Source: Sphingobacteriales bacterium
Lineage (GTDB): Bacteria; Bacteroidota; Bacteroidia; Chitinophagales; JADIYW01
Direction of reading: 5' to 3'
Assembly: GCA_947460245.1 (NCBI GenBank)
Contig: CANHGL010000009.1
Location: forward strand, 1-64,000
Length of the DNA stretch: 64,000 bases
The notes beneath the pieces were generated by a model. It was not told where the DNA came from. It did no database searches and saw only the letters and a list, made by a program, of their open reading frames with translations. The position numbers and the translations under genes were made by a program. Below are positions 11,001 to 20,062 of this stretch, piece by piece; the first letter of the stretch is position 1, and every line of letters starts with the position of its first letter.

Positions 11001-12829
11001 TCATTGAAATCTGCTATACCATTGAAATCTATCAGAAAGCAACTATCATCAAAAAAAGCTTTTCCTTCAAATTTCTTTTTATCAATTATCCCGTCTACTT
11101 TAATTTCTTTGAAGACAAATCCATTTAAGTAAAAATTTTGTATACTACCTGTTATTTTAGACTGAAGTTCATTGGTGTTAAATCCTTTCCCATCTATACT
11201 TAAGTTAATATCTGCCTTGTCTAATAAAGTTGGATTACCAGTTAATTCAGATAAATTTAGTGCTGTTGCTTTTATAATACCGGAATAGTTGGGGGCCTTA
11301 TTTTTAGGAAAACTCATTCGAATATCTGTTGCCAGATCACCCAGGTTTTCTGTGTGTAATGCACCTTTTGCAACAAAGTCGTTATAGAACCCAAAATATG
11401 TTCCCTTAAAGGAAGTATTACCAGATTTGCTCAGTGCAGCCGGTAATTTTATATAGGGCACCAGTTTTTTAAAATCTTCCGGATTGGTCTGTAGTTTACT
11501 GACTTTTACATCAAATAATGTCTGACTGATATTTGGTAGTCCCTTAATATTTCCTGTTATATCGATTATGGTATTTCTGCCGCCTGAAATGTACAAGTCA
11601 TCTACTCTTAGGTTAGCAAGTTTTCCTTTTACAAGTCCCTTTATTTTTAATCCGTCAGGAATGTATTTTTGTGCTCTAGGTGCAAAAACAGCAACATCCT
11701 TGGATTTTACATAAGCATCCTTGATATCTGCTTTCATGGTTACTTTATTGGAGAAATCTGCAAAGGATCTCCATTCATCGCTGAATTTTATAGACAGATT
11801 AGCCTTTAAGTTGGATGTATTATATGCGATTTCTGTCTCGTCCATATATATACCATTGTTATCCAGTAAAGCTTTTGATTTTAATTTGTGGAGATGGAAA
11901 TTGTCATCTGCATTTACACTCACCTGATTAATATCGATGTGCATTCCGGTGGAGTCCCATCGGTAATCTTTGAAATCGCTTTGTATATCATGGATATACA
12001 TTTCACTGATCTTAAAAGTCCCTGCATTTATGGATCTATTTCTCATAGACATACCATATGTTCCATTGGAAATATTAAGTTGTTCAGCTGTGATATTTAA
12101 TAATTTTCCTAATCCTTGTACATCGAAACCGTTACTAGGTTTTTTTACAATATCCTCTTTTTTGTTGTAAAGGGTGAGGAGTACCTTAGGGTCTACCAAC
12201 TCAATTTCTTTAATATCTATTTTTAAAGGTTTGATGATAAAGTCATTCATATCCATAAATGCCTTGCTTACCTGGATATCAATCTTAATATCTTTGTAAT
12301 GATCATCAATAATAAGATGAGAGCGGGTGATATTTACTTTGTTAATTTTAAGAACTATCGGCCCTGATGGCTTTTTTGGGGTTTTAGTTGAACTAAATAA
12401 GGCCATAAAAAAATCATAGTTAAACAGACTGTCGTTTTCCGCACGAAACCCGTTAAATTGCATCCTGTCCAACGCTATATTGTCAATATAAATTTTCTTA
12501 TTTTTTATATGTTGTATCTGCTCCCAAAGTGTCCTTCCTAACATAAGATCTACATCCAGTTTTCCAACAAATAGAATGGTATCATTTTGGCTGGTTTTGG
12601 AGGAAATAAATGCATTTTGAATTTCGATTGTTCGGAAAAATTTGATATCTACAGCATCTACTTTTACGGTGTTGCCAAATTGTTTTGATAAATATTCGCT
12701 TACTTTGTGAATAAGATAGGTTTGTACCTTAGGTTGCTGTATAAGATATGAGGTCGTAAAAAAGCTAATTATCAGTAATAGAACTATCACTAAAAGCGTA
12801 CGAATCGTGTATTTTATTAGACTTTTCAA
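8096..12829 (-). CDS. tamB: TamB-like translocation/assembly module protein (DUF490)
   Basis: A 1577-aa AsmA/TamB-type protein. One N-terminal membrane anchor (residues about 8-30) is followed by a very long run of short amphipathic beta repeats of the lipid-bridge type, and the conserved TamB C-terminal domain occupies about the last 350 residues (ending FQKEFDSLKDLFKPKKKK). Members span the periplasm and take part in outer-membrane protein insertion or phospholipid transport. No TamA is visible nearby. The only start that keeps the anchor is TTG, since the next Met is near residue 84. A TAATTTTG box ends 7 nt before it, predicting an almost leaderless message. The gene is divergent from tsaD across 35 bp. 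Confidence 0.9.
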   Translation of the reverse strand: MKSLIKYTIRTLLVIVLLLIISFFTTSYLIQQPKVQTYLIHKVSEYLSKQFGNTVKVDAVDIKFFRTIEIQNAFISSKTSQNDTILFVGKLDVDLMLGRTLWEQIQHIKNKKIYIDNIALDRMQFNGFRAENDSLFNYDFFMALFSSTKTPKKPSGPIVLKINKVNITRSHLIIDDHYKDIKIDIQVSKAFMDMNDFIIKPLKIDIKEIELVDPKVLLTLYNKKEDIVKKPSNGFDVQGLGKLLNITAEQLNISNGTYGMSMRNRSINAGTFKISEMYIHDIQSDFKDYRWDSTGMHIDINQVSVNADDNFHLHKLKSKALLDNNGIYMDETEIAYNTSNLKANLSIKFSDEWRSFADFSNKVTMKADIKDAYVKSKDVAVFAPRAQKYIPDGLKIKGLVKGKLANLRVDDLYISGGRNTIIDITGNIKGLPNISQTLFDVKVSKLQTNPEDFKKLVPYIKLPAALSKSGNTSFKGTYFGFYNDFVAKGALHTENLGDLATDIRMSFPKNKAPNYSGIIKATALNLSELTGNPTLLDKADINLSIDGKGFNTNELQSKITGSIQNFYLNGFVFKEIKVDGIIDKKKFEGKAFFDDSCFLIDFNGIADFNERIPKFDFKTSIKNADLYKLNLVKDTLSVSLDGELHFQGNKIDSITGNGKFSQILIQNEKDILTLSDVDIDLKNDGEIKNYNVASDQFNAKVTGNFSVLSIVPSVKVFLSKYSKLIKPDKNDFKLERPQQLEADIKVKSDIGLFRIFAPKLRYISELQLNGKLDTKNNILSIHASIDSTNYDNIGINNIQLNGNTEGDNLLVNTQIENILYKKTNIPDVKLIINSSLDKLLSNLNIASDSSDNSVRLQTSIDFNGDSIITEILESKLKINNKTWQMKTGNELTIIDSIFIAKNFYLMEGEQKISLQNGRNTFSDARINIENINLVDIGQLIDSAHIVKDGKLNGSINLKNILKKPQANIDITINNLQILDYKAKYIGLDAVYGRAGKDILEAGGTIEDPNYQLSFDGIYDMQIKGKEKLEAEADIERLNLNFLEAILKKELLVPHAFVKGQVKISGDLKKPVLTGEAQVIDTAELKMRFLGTTFKLANEVIKLTPKGFDFGEVTLYDNYGNTAQLSGKLQHDGFKNFKADKVNVSAPLGYNFMNTTYAENQDFYGKIFAKGDVDIDGYFDNINININQLETLKNSEFNLPVTSQVSNKGYSFIKFIDPKDTTKVIEYKSRVSGINLNMNITATQDGLINIILDPNTNDKIVARGEGNLNLTLNKAGTISLNGNYNLINGKYDFNFQGVVNKTFNIRPGSSINFNGSPLKAEMNITGLYNVPSASVRNIVDSTSAIKNRTFPIDLNLLITGTLENPKIGFKISPTLGTISTQSDELNRKLDEISQNENELNNQAVALLLFNSFFPTSTTSSSGNQRFTGASNTVTQLVSTQLSSLFSKGLSKLIPGASLDLLISDLESKESRNFGFSYKQELFSNRLILTIGGNVNFGNTNTSTSIVSTTGQPANNSAIAGDFQLEYLVTQDGRIRLKTYARTANYDIINQDKIRTGGSISFQKEFDSLKDLFKPKKKK

Positions 12830-12836
12830 CCGAATA

Positions 12837-12844
12837 CAAAATTA
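12837..12844 (-). promoter_or_regulatory. -7 box for tamB-like gene
   Basis: TAATTTTG on the minus strand matches TAnnTTTG exactly and ends 7 nt before the TTG start. I see no TTG at the -33 distance. If functional, transcription starts within a few bases of the start codon. Confidence 0.45.
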
Positions 12845-12864
12845 AGGGAATTTGAGCAATAATT

Positions 12865-13872
12865 ATGTCTGAAATCATCATACTTGCCATAGAATCCTCC
12901 TGTGATGATACTTCTGCCGCCGTTTGTGTAAACGGTAAGATGTTGTCAAATGTTATGGCTAATCAAAAAATTCACGAACAATATGGTGGAGTTGTTCCGG
13001 AGTTGGCCAGTAGAGAGCATGTCAAGAATATAATTCCGGTTGTTTTTGAGGCAATGAAACGTTCCGGTATTGATAAGAAAGAACTATCTGCCGTTGCCTT
13101 TACCAGAGGTCCTGGACTTATGGGTTCATTATTGGCAGGTGGAATGTTTGCCAAGTCTTTCGCACAGGCATTGGATATTCCGTTAATCGATGTGCATCAC
13201 ATGCAGGCCCATGTCTTGGCCCATTTTATTGATGACCCTAAACCATCTTTTCCATTTCTTTGCCTTACCGTTTCCGGCGGACATACCCAAATTGTTTTGG
13301 TGAAAGGCTATTTAAATATGGAAGTCATTGGTCAGACATTAGATGATGCTGCCGGAGAAGCTTTTGATAAAACAGCAAAATTATTGAATTTACCATATCC
13401 AGGTGGTCCGCTGATAGATAAGTTTGCCCGGGAAGGAAATCCTAATGCTTTTAAGTTTTCAGAACCTCAAATTGATCATCTGAATTTTTCTTTTAGTGGT
13501 TTAAAGACTAATATTCTGTATTTTCTACAAAAAGAAATTAAATCTAACCCGGATTTTATTCAAGCGCATCTAAACGACATCTGCGCTTCTGTTCAAAATA
13601 GTATCGTATCTATTCTAATGAAAAAATTAAAAAGAGCTACTGAGGAGACGGGGATTAAGCAGGTTGCTATATCTGGAGGCGTAAGTGCAAATTCTGAACT
13701 TAGAAAACAGTTATTGATTTATGGTGAAAAGCATGGGTGGGAAACATATATTCCTGAATTCCAATATTGTACAGATAATGCCGGAATGATTGCTATAACT
13801 GCTTATTTTAAATATCTGGCTAATGATTTTTGTCCTATAGAGATTCCGATTCAGGCCAGAATGGAAATGTAA
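12865..13872 (+). CDS. tsaD: tRNA N6-adenosine threonylcarbamoyltransferase TsaD
   Basis: TsaD transfers the threonylcarbamoyl group to A37 of tRNAs that read ANN codons, acting with TsaB and TsaE. The 335-aa protein has the ASKHA fold, the metal-binding HMQAHVLAH motif (near residues 112-120), SGGHTQIV, AGEAFDKTAKLL, FSGLKTN and the nucleotide-binding ISGGVSANSELR. Length and motifs are complete. TsaE is encoded at about 40.1 kb, while TsaB and TsaC are not in the window. The gene is divergent from the tamB-like gene, and no exact -7 box is seen before it. Confidence 0.98.
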   Translation: MSEIIILAIESSCDDTSAAVCVNGKMLSNVMANQKIHEQYGGVVPELASREHVKNIIPVVFEAMKRSGIDKKELSAVAFTRGPGLMGSLLAGGMFAKSFAQALDIPLIDVHHMQAHVLAHFIDDPKPSFPFLCLTVSGGHTQIVLVKGYLNMEVIGQTLDDAAGEAFDKTAKLLNLPYPGGPLIDKFAREGNPNAFKFSEPQIDHLNFSFSGLKTNILYFLQKEIKSNPDFIQAHLNDICASVQNSIVSILMKKLKRATEETGIKQVAISGGVSANSELRKQLLIYGEKHGWETYIPEFQYCTDNAGMIAITAYFKYLANDFCPIEIPIQARMEM

Positions 13873-13926
13873 TTACATATTAGTATATTTTATAACTTTA
13901 TAGTTAAACATATTAAGTCCAATCCT

Positions 13927-15123
13927 ATGAAGAAAATTTTATTTTTTTATTTTTTGTGTTTAGGGTATTCTGTTTTTGCTCAGTACCAGATTGGAAATAC
14001 AAAAATCACTTTTAAAGATAACACCAGAGGCAACCGCAACATACTTACTTTTATCTATTATCCTGCAAGTACTGGTGGTACGGACGTTCCTATTGCTCCT
14101 GATGCTGCTAAATTTCCGGTAATTTCTTTTGGTCATGGATTTGTGATGTCGTCTTTGGCCTATCAATGGATTGCAGAAGCATTGGTGCCTTATGGATATA
14201 TTATTGGTTTTCCATCAACAGAAGAAGGTGTGCCGCCCAATCACAGCGACTTTGGAAAGGATGAAGCCTTTGTTGCTAGAAGCCTCAGGAATCTGGGAGA
14301 TTCTGTCAATTCTTTTTTATACAACAGAACAAATGGTTATTCTGCAATAGGAGGGCATTCTATGGGTGGTGGTGCAACATTTTTGGGTATGCAGAATGTG
14401 ACGGACATTACTACTTTTTTTAATTTTTCAGCTGCTGAAACCTTCTTAACAGAGTCTGCCGTTCAGACTGCAAAATTATGTTCCCAACCGGCTTTGGTAT
14501 TTACGGGTACAAAAGACTGTGTAGCGCCACCGGCAGGAAATAGCCGTTTTATGTATAATAATCTTATTTCATCCTATAAGTTCTTTGCTAATATCCACGA
14601 TGCTTCTCATTGTCAGTTTGGTGATCCTAATAAAACTCCATGTGAAGTTGGTGAGGCGGCAGCTTGTTCCGGAAGGGTTTACATTTCAGCAGCAGAGCAA
14701 CAACGCCGTGTACTTTTATTACTTAAGCCCTGGCTGGATTTTTGGATAAAACGAGATTGTGCCGCGCTTTCTACTTTCTACAGTAATATTTCCGGAGCTA
14801 TAAATGATATAGACACGCTACAGTCCAAGATCATGGATTGCACTGCCATCGATATTCCTAATGCCCTTCAACAGCATAAAACTATTAAAGCTTTAATTTT
14901 TCCTAATCCTTCCAAAGGCAGATTTAGTATGCAAATTTCTGAGATATATTCAGAAGCAGTGGTAACCTTATTGGATGTAAAAGGTAGTATTATCAATTGT
15001 AAAATAATTAAAGGTCAAAAAAATATCCCCCTAGATTACTCTAATCTGCCGGGTGGTGCTTATCAAATAGTTGTAGATACAGATCGAGGAAGTTTTACCT
15101 CAACAATTGTAATCTCTCAGTAA
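13927..15123 (+). CDS. Secreted alpha/beta hydrolase with type IX sorting domain (chlorophyllase/PETase-like fold)
   Basis: A 398-aa exported ester hydrolase. Signal peptide residues 1-19 end in VFAQ. The hydrolase core carries the nucleophile elbow GGHSMGGG (S145), the acid in TGTKDC (D197) and the histidine in DASHCQFGD (H228). GHGF near residue 69 fits the oxyanion region. Several cysteines suggest disulfides. Residues about 320-398 form a Por/type IX secretion C-terminal domain (FPNPSKGRFSM..., ending TSTIVISQ), so the enzyme should be exported to the cell surface or medium. The order of motifs resembles chlorophyllase and cutinase/PETase-like hydrolases. The substrate is unknown. Confidence 0.88.
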   Translation: MKKILFFYFLCLGYSVFAQYQIGNTKITFKDNTRGNRNILTFIYYPASTGGTDVPIAPDAAKFPVISFGHGFVMSSLAYQWIAEALVPYGYIIGFPSTEEGVPPNHSDFGKDEAFVARSLRNLGDSVNSFLYNRTNGYSAIGGHSMGGGATFLGMQNVTDITTFFNFSAAETFLTESAVQTAKLCSQPALVFTGTKDCVAPPAGNSRFMYNNLISSYKFFANIHDASHCQFGDPNKTPCEVGEAAACSGRVYISAAEQQRRVLLLLKPWLDFWIKRDCAALSTFYSNISGAINDIDTLQSKIMDCTAIDIPNALQQHKTIKALIFPNPSKGRFSMQISEIYSEAVVTLLDVKGSIINCKIIKGQKNIPLDYSNLPGGAYQIVVDTDRGSFTSTIVISQ

Positions 15124-15187
15124 TTATAATTGGGTATGTTTTTCATTTTTTAGTTGGCCTATCTGATTCGTAGTTAAATTACTATTA

Positions 15188-15216
15188 TATCTGATTTTTT
15201 TTAAAAAAATTAGATA
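15188..15216. repeat. AT-rich inverted repeat between hydrolase and glpD
   Basis: TATCTGA followed by eight T, seven A and TTAGATA forms a near-perfect palindrome (one G-T wobble) in the 190-bp gap. It may be a weak bidirectional terminator or a protein-binding site. It lacks a GC stem, so the role is uncertain. Confidence 0.3.
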
Positions 15217-15313
15217 AAGTAAAATCAAGAAAATATATCTTTATAAGGAAGAACAGTAACTGCTATTGTTTCTCTTTATTTGAAATTGGAAACTCTATAA
15301 TACCTATCCTCAG

Positions 15314-16942
15314 ATGTCATTTTCTGCCCGGAACAGATCCATATATATTGAAAAAATGCAAGAGGATTCATTTGATCTCTTGGTCGTTGGTGGTGGTATT
15401 ACAGGTGCAGGAATAGCCTTGGATGCGGTATCTCGCGGGTTAAATGTTTGTCTGATTGAGAAATCAGATTTTGCTTCCGGGACTAGTAGTCGTTCCACAA
15501 AATTAATTCATGGTGGACTTCGTTATCTTAAGCAATTGGAATTTGGTATCGTTCGTGAAGTAGGAATGGAGCGGACTATTTTACATAAAAACGCTCCACA
15601 TATTGTTGTGCCTGAGCGTATGCTGTTACCAATTGTTAAGGGTGGATCGCTTGGAAAGAGAAGTACTTCTCTAGGATTGTATGTTTATGATAGACTAGCA
15701 GGCGTAGAAAAAGAAGAGCGCAGAAATATGCTTACCAAAGAGGCTACCTTAGAGAAAGAACCCTTATTGAACAAAGATATTCTTTTAGGAGGCGGTATGT
15801 ATGTGGAATACAGAAGTGATGATGCTCGTTTGGTTATTGAAGTGCTTAAGTCTGCTACAGAACGTGGTGCTTTATGTGTTAATTATATCCATTGTGATAC
15901 ATTCACTCACAATGAAAAGCAAAAAATTAATGGCGCAACATGTACAGATATATTTAGCGGAAAAAGGTTTCAAATTCGTGCCAAAAAAGTAATTAACGCC
16001 TGTGGCCCTTGGGTTGATTTCCTTCGTAAGGAGGACAATTCACTAAAAGGGAAACGTTTGCACCTAACTAAGGGAATACATTTAGTAGTAAGAAATGATA
16101 GATTACCTATACGTCAGGCAGTATATTTTGACGTTAAAGATGGTCGCATGGTATTTGCTATTCCCAGAGGAGAAAAAGTATATATAGGTACTACAGATAC
16201 CAACTACACTCAAACTATAGACTATCCTTTTGCCGACAGTAAAGATATAGCGTATGTATTAGAAGCTGCCAATCATATGTTTCCTGGTATTAATTTAGTG
16301 CCGGATGACGTAGAATCTACCTGGGCGGGTTTACGTCCGCTTATTCATGAAGATGGGAAGGCGCCATCTGATCTCTCCAGAAAAGATGAGATTTTTATTT
16401 CAGATTCTAATTTGATTTCTATGGCAGGCGGTAAACTTACTGGTTTCCGTAAAATGGCAGAACGTGCTGTTAATGTAGTTTGTAAACAGTTAAAACTGGA
16501 AGAAGGTAGAAGTTTTCCTAAATGTTCTACAGCCGCAATAACCTTGAGTGGTGGCCAGTTAACTATATCGCCAACTGAATATGCGAAAAATCTACAACAG
16601 GATTTTACTCAGTTTTCATTAATCGATGTGACGGATTTAGTCTTAAAATATGGCAGTAATACGGATTATATCTTATCCAGCGCTCATTCAACGTATAATA
16701 ATCAACTTTTATTAGCAGAAGCTAACTATAGTTTGGAACATGAAATGGCAAATAATACAGCTGATTTTATTGTTCGCAGAACGGGTAGGCTATATTTTGA
16801 TCGTCCAAAATTAAATGGGGATATTGAGATCTTGGATGATTTTTTTAATACTCAGTTGTCTTATACTCCAGAAATTACTGCTAAAAATTCCCTTGAATAC
16901 GATAGGGAGTACAAAGGAGTTATAGCCTTTAGAGAGCTATAA
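15314..16942 (+). CDS. glpD: Aerobic-type glycerol-3-phosphate dehydrogenase/oxidase (FAD)
   Basis: This enzyme oxidises sn-glycerol 3-phosphate to dihydroxyacetone phosphate at the inner membrane and passes electrons to quinone (or oxygen). The FAD-binding dinucleotide fold DLLVVGGGITGAGIALDAVSRG is near residue 23, followed by SSRSTKLIHGGLRYL, the substrate-side LRPLIHEDGK and SMAGGKLTGFRKMAE, with a C-terminal DAO_C domain. The 542-aa length is normal. No glpK or glpF is adjacent. A 190-bp leader region contains an AT-rich palindrome but no exact -7 box. Confidence 0.95.
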   Translation: MSFSARNRSIYIEKMQEDSFDLLVVGGGITGAGIALDAVSRGLNVCLIEKSDFASGTSSRSTKLIHGGLRYLKQLEFGIVREVGMERTILHKNAPHIVVPERMLLPIVKGGSLGKRSTSLGLYVYDRLAGVEKEERRNMLTKEATLEKEPLLNKDILLGGGMYVEYRSDDARLVIEVLKSATERGALCVNYIHCDTFTHNEKQKINGATCTDIFSGKRFQIRAKKVINACGPWVDFLRKEDNSLKGKRLHLTKGIHLVVRNDRLPIRQAVYFDVKDGRMVFAIPRGEKVYIGTTDTNYTQTIDYPFADSKDIAYVLEAANHMFPGINLVPDDVESTWAGLRPLIHEDGKAPSDLSRKDEIFISDSNLISMAGGKLTGFRKMAERAVNVVCKQLKLEEGRSFPKCSTAAITLSGGQLTISPTEYAKNLQQDFTQFSLIDVTDLVLKYGSNTDYILSSAHSTYNNQLLLAEANYSLEHEMANNTADFIVRRTGRLYFDRPKLNGDIEILDDFFNTQLSYTPEITAKNSLEYDREYKGVIAFREL

Positions 16943-16945
16943 AGG

Positions 16946-16976
16946 TTGTTGTAGCAACTAAATTTTCTTAAATTTG
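16946..16976 (+). promoter_or_regulatory. Promoter of pruA (TTG-N20-TAAATTTG)
   Basis: TTG at 16946-16948 and TAAATTTG at 16969-16976 are separated by 20 nt, a full match to the Bacteroidota housekeeping consensus. The predicted transcription start is near 16982, giving a leader of about 48 nt. Confidence 0.7.
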
Positions 16977-17030
16977 TTTTCTTAAAATGCTCTTGAGTAG
17001 TTTCTATTTGTAATTGTTAAAATGTAGTTT

Positions 17031-18668
17031 ATGCCAAATAAGATTGTTTCCATCGTTATACCTGAGAATGAACCTATAAAGGATTATCTTCCCGGAAGTT
17101 CAGAGCGTAAAGCACTAAAAGAAGAACTAAAAAGAAGGAAGTCTGTAGTGTATGATATTCCTATGTTCATCAATGGTAAGGAAGTGAGAACTGATGAAAC
17201 AATAGATTTATACCCTCCGCATGAGCTCTCTCATAAAATTGGTTATTACCACAAAGGCAAAAAGGAACATGTTCATCAAGCTATTGATGCAGCACTTTCC
17301 GCCAGAGCACAATGGGCAAATATGCATTGGGAAGACCGTGCCAATATATTTCTTAAAGCTGCAGATTTAATTTCAGGTCCTTATAGAGCATCTATTAATG
17401 CAGCTACTATGTTAGCGCAATCTAAGAACGTATATCAGGCAGAGATAGATGCAGTTTGTGAGTTTGCTGATTTTTTACGTTTTAATGTGCACTTTGCTTC
17501 GGAGATTTATAGAGAACAGCCGATTTCTGTTCCCAATATTAGAAATACCATGGAGTATCGTCCTTTGGAAGGATTTGTATATGCCATTACGCCATTTAAC
17601 TTTACGGCAATTGCCGGTAATCTTCCTTTAGCGCCTGCTTTAATGGGTAATGTTGTAGTATGGAAGCCTTCCTTTACTCAGTTGTATTCCGCTTGGACGG
17701 TAATGGAAATATTAAGAGAAGCAGGATTGCCTGATGGTATTATTAATATGGTATTTACGGATCCTATAGAAACTTCCGCTATTATCTTATCTCATCCTGA
17801 GTTTTCGGGGGTGCATTTTACAGGTTCAACAGGCGTGTTCAATTCTTTGTGGAAGATGATAGGTGAAAATCTGGATAAATACAGAAGTTATCCTAGAATA
17901 GTAGGCGAAACCGGTGGCAAAGATTATATCCTCGCGCACAAGAGCGCTGACATAGATGTTTTGTCTACGGCAATTCTTCGTGGAGCCTTTGAATATCAGG
18001 GGCAGAAATGTAGTGCCTGCTCAAGGGCCTATATTCCTAAATCAATCTGGGATAAAACATGGGAAAAGATGTATGCGGCACTGAAAACTTTTAAAGTAGG
18101 TAATGTAGAAGATTTCTCTGTTATTATGGGGGCTGTTATTTCAGAGGATTCTTATAAACGTATCGGTAACTATATCGCCCATGCTAAAGAAAATCCGAAT
18201 AATATCATTATGTATGGCGGTGGATACGATAAGAAGATAGGCTACTTTGTGGAGCCTACAGTTATCTTAACTAAAGATCCCAAGTCAGTAACGATGACAG
18301 AAGAAATTTTTGGGCCTGTATTAACTATTTATGTTTACGATGATGAGGTAGAAAGCTTAGATAGTATCGTTGAGCTGATAGATAATACATCTGCTTATGC
18401 TTTAACAGGAGCAATTATAGCCCATGATACCTACGTAATTGAGAAGCTGAAATTAGGATTAACGAATACTTCAGGTAATTTTTATATTAATGATAAATGC
18501 ACAGGGGCAGTAGTTGGTCAGCAGCCTTTCGGAGGTGCTCGTAAAAGCGGAACAAATGATAAGGCAGGCAGTAAGTGGAATCTTTTACGTTGGGTATCTC
18601 CAAGGACTGTGAAAGAGAACTTTACTCCGCCAAAGTATTATACCTATCCCTATATGAGTGAGGAGTAA
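17031..18668 (+). CDS. pruA: L-glutamate gamma-semialdehyde dehydrogenase (P5C dehydrogenase)
   Basis: This performs the second step of proline catabolism, oxidising glutamate semialdehyde to glutamate with NAD. The 545-aa protein is the single-domain form without a PutA proline dehydrogenase part. It shows the aldehyde dehydrogenase core with the general base in GETGGKDYI, the catalytic cysteine in YQGQKCSACSRAY and the C-terminal NDKCTGAVVGQQPFGGARKSGTNDKAG signature typical of this subfamily. It has its own strong promoter. No proline dehydrogenase lies in the window. Confidence 0.95.
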   Translation: MPNKIVSIVIPENEPIKDYLPGSSERKALKEELKRRKSVVYDIPMFINGKEVRTDETIDLYPPHELSHKIGYYHKGKKEHVHQAIDAALSARAQWANMHWEDRANIFLKAADLISGPYRASINAATMLAQSKNVYQAEIDAVCEFADFLRFNVHFASEIYREQPISVPNIRNTMEYRPLEGFVYAITPFNFTAIAGNLPLAPALMGNVVVWKPSFTQLYSAWTVMEILREAGLPDGIINMVFTDPIETSAIILSHPEFSGVHFTGSTGVFNSLWKMIGENLDKYRSYPRIVGETGGKDYILAHKSADIDVLSTAILRGAFEYQGQKCSACSRAYIPKSIWDKTWEKMYAALKTFKVGNVEDFSVIMGAVISEDSYKRIGNYIAHAKENPNNIIMYGGGYDKKIGYFVEPTVILTKDPKSVTMTEEIFGPVLTIYVYDDEVESLDSIVELIDNTSAYALTGAIIAHDTYVIEKLKLGLTNTSGNFYINDKCTGAVVGQQPFGGARKSGTNDKAGSKWNLLRWVSPRTVKENFTPPKYYTYPYMSEE

Positions 18669-18751
18669 TTTGCTCTTTTTGTTTTTCTTATTTTTTCTAC
18701 TTGCTTTGATATCCCTAAAAACAGTGATATCTTCATTTTTAAATAATCCTA

Positions 18752-20056
18752 ATGAAAAAAATAATTTCTTCTCTATTGTTATTATTAGCAATACATCTTT
18801 ACTCTGTGGCTGATAATTTTTTAGTAAGCTATGAGTTGGTTAATGCGCACTCTAAAGCAGATCTTAATGCATTATGGAAAAAAAATAAGATTCCAAAGGT
18901 TATGTTGCCAGTTCATTATGGTGTGGATGTTTATGAAGTGGTGTATAATGCAAAGTGGATAGATGGAAGTTTTAGAAAGGCCTCTGGTATTGTTTTTGTT
19001 CCTAAAGTTAAAAAAGGAAAATCGGTGCCAACGGTGATGTATGGTCATGGTACAGCAATCCATAAAAGCAGAGAAATTTCAACGTCAGATGCGCAGCAGG
19101 GGATATGCATTGGATTTGCTACTGATGGATATTTAGCGCTATATCCGGACTATTTTGGAATAGGCAAGGGGGAAGGTAATCACTTGTATCAGCATGCAGA
19201 AAGTGAAGCTAATGCATATATTTATTTATTATATGCTGTAGAAGAATTGAAAGATAAATTACAGATAAATTCTAACGGACAGCTTTTTTTAACTGGCTAT
19301 TCACAAGGAGGACATTCTAGTTTTGCTGCTCAAAAATATATTGAAGCGCTTAATGATCCACGCTTTAAGGTTACTGCTTCTTCTCCGATGAGTGGTGCTT
19401 ATGATATGACTGGAGAACAAGAGAAATATATGTTCCAGGAATATCCCCGTCCATTCTATTTGCCATACTTGTTGGTTTCCTATCAGGAGGCTTATCATGT
19501 TTTGGATATTGATAATATTTATAAGATTTTTAAATCTCCTTTTGATACATTATTACCTAAGTATTACACTAATAATTTTGATAAGACATTAGATGATTTA
19601 GATAAGATTATGCCTAAGGTTCCAAAGGATGTTGTAATAGATTCTTTGGTGGAAGTATATAAGAAAGATCCTAATTTTCTATTTACTGTAAAGCTTAAAG
19701 AAAACAATCTGACTTCGTGGAAGCCCATAGCTCCGGTACAACTATGTTATTGTAAGGGTGACAGGGAGGTGAATTATAAAAACTCTGAAGTTGCTTATTA
19801 TACGATGAAATCTTTAGGGGTAAATTCGATTAAGCTAAAAAATTTAAGCGACCAATTAGATCATAATACTTGTGCCTTGTTCGCTGTTCTATCTACCAAA
19901 TACTTTTTTGACAGATATAGAAAACATGGCAGCAATCCAAAGATGAAGGACGTACCTCGTTTTAAGAATGCGCTTGCAAATATTGTAAAAAAGAAAGAGG
20001 AGCAGAAATATTTGAACTCTCATCAGGATGTAAGTTATGTTCAAGGAAAAAAATAA
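18752..20056 (+). CDS. Exported alpha/beta hydrolase (secretory lipase / prolyl-peptidase-like)
   Basis: A 434-aa exported hydrolase. The N-terminus MKKIISSLLLLLAIHLYSVADN looks like a signal peptide. VMYGHGTAIHK resembles an oxyanion-hole segment, LTGYSQGGHSS is the nucleophile elbow, an acidic residue occurs in CYCKGDREV, and the histidine is probably in QLDHNTCALFA. This arrangement fits fungal-type secretory lipases (LIP family) and related esterases. There is no type IX sorting domain at the C-terminus, so it probably stays in the periplasm or envelope. It is followed after 6 nt by a crotonase gene, suggesting an operon. The substrate is unknown. Confidence 0.8.
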   Translation: MKKIISSLLLLLAIHLYSVADNFLVSYELVNAHSKADLNALWKKNKIPKVMLPVHYGVDVYEVVYNAKWIDGSFRKASGIVFVPKVKKGKSVPTVMYGHGTAIHKSREISTSDAQQGICIGFATDGYLALYPDYFGIGKGEGNHLYQHAESEANAYIYLLYAVEELKDKLQINSNGQLFLTGYSQGGHSSFAAQKYIEALNDPRFKVTASSPMSGAYDMTGEQEKYMFQEYPRPFYLPYLLVSYQEAYHVLDIDNIYKIFKSPFDTLLPKYYTNNFDKTLDDLDKIMPKVPKDVVIDSLVEVYKKDPNFLFTVKLKENNLTSWKPIAPVQLCYCKGDREVNYKNSEVAYYTMKSLGVNSIKLKNLSDQLDHNTCALFAVLSTKYFFDRYRKHGSNPKMKDVPRFKNALANIVKKKEEQKYLNSHQDVSYVQGKK

Positions 20057-20062
20057 ATAGTT

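Noticed and set aside
8147-12170. Many plus-strand ORFs of 60-99 aa opposite the tamB-like gene
   Set aside because: All are antisense shadows of a long repetitive coding region, with low-complexity serine/leucine-rich translations.
18697-18740. GATATC...GATATC followed by a T-rich stretch after pruA
   Set aside because: The stem would be only six A/T-dominated pairs with a 12-nt loop; too weak to call a terminator.
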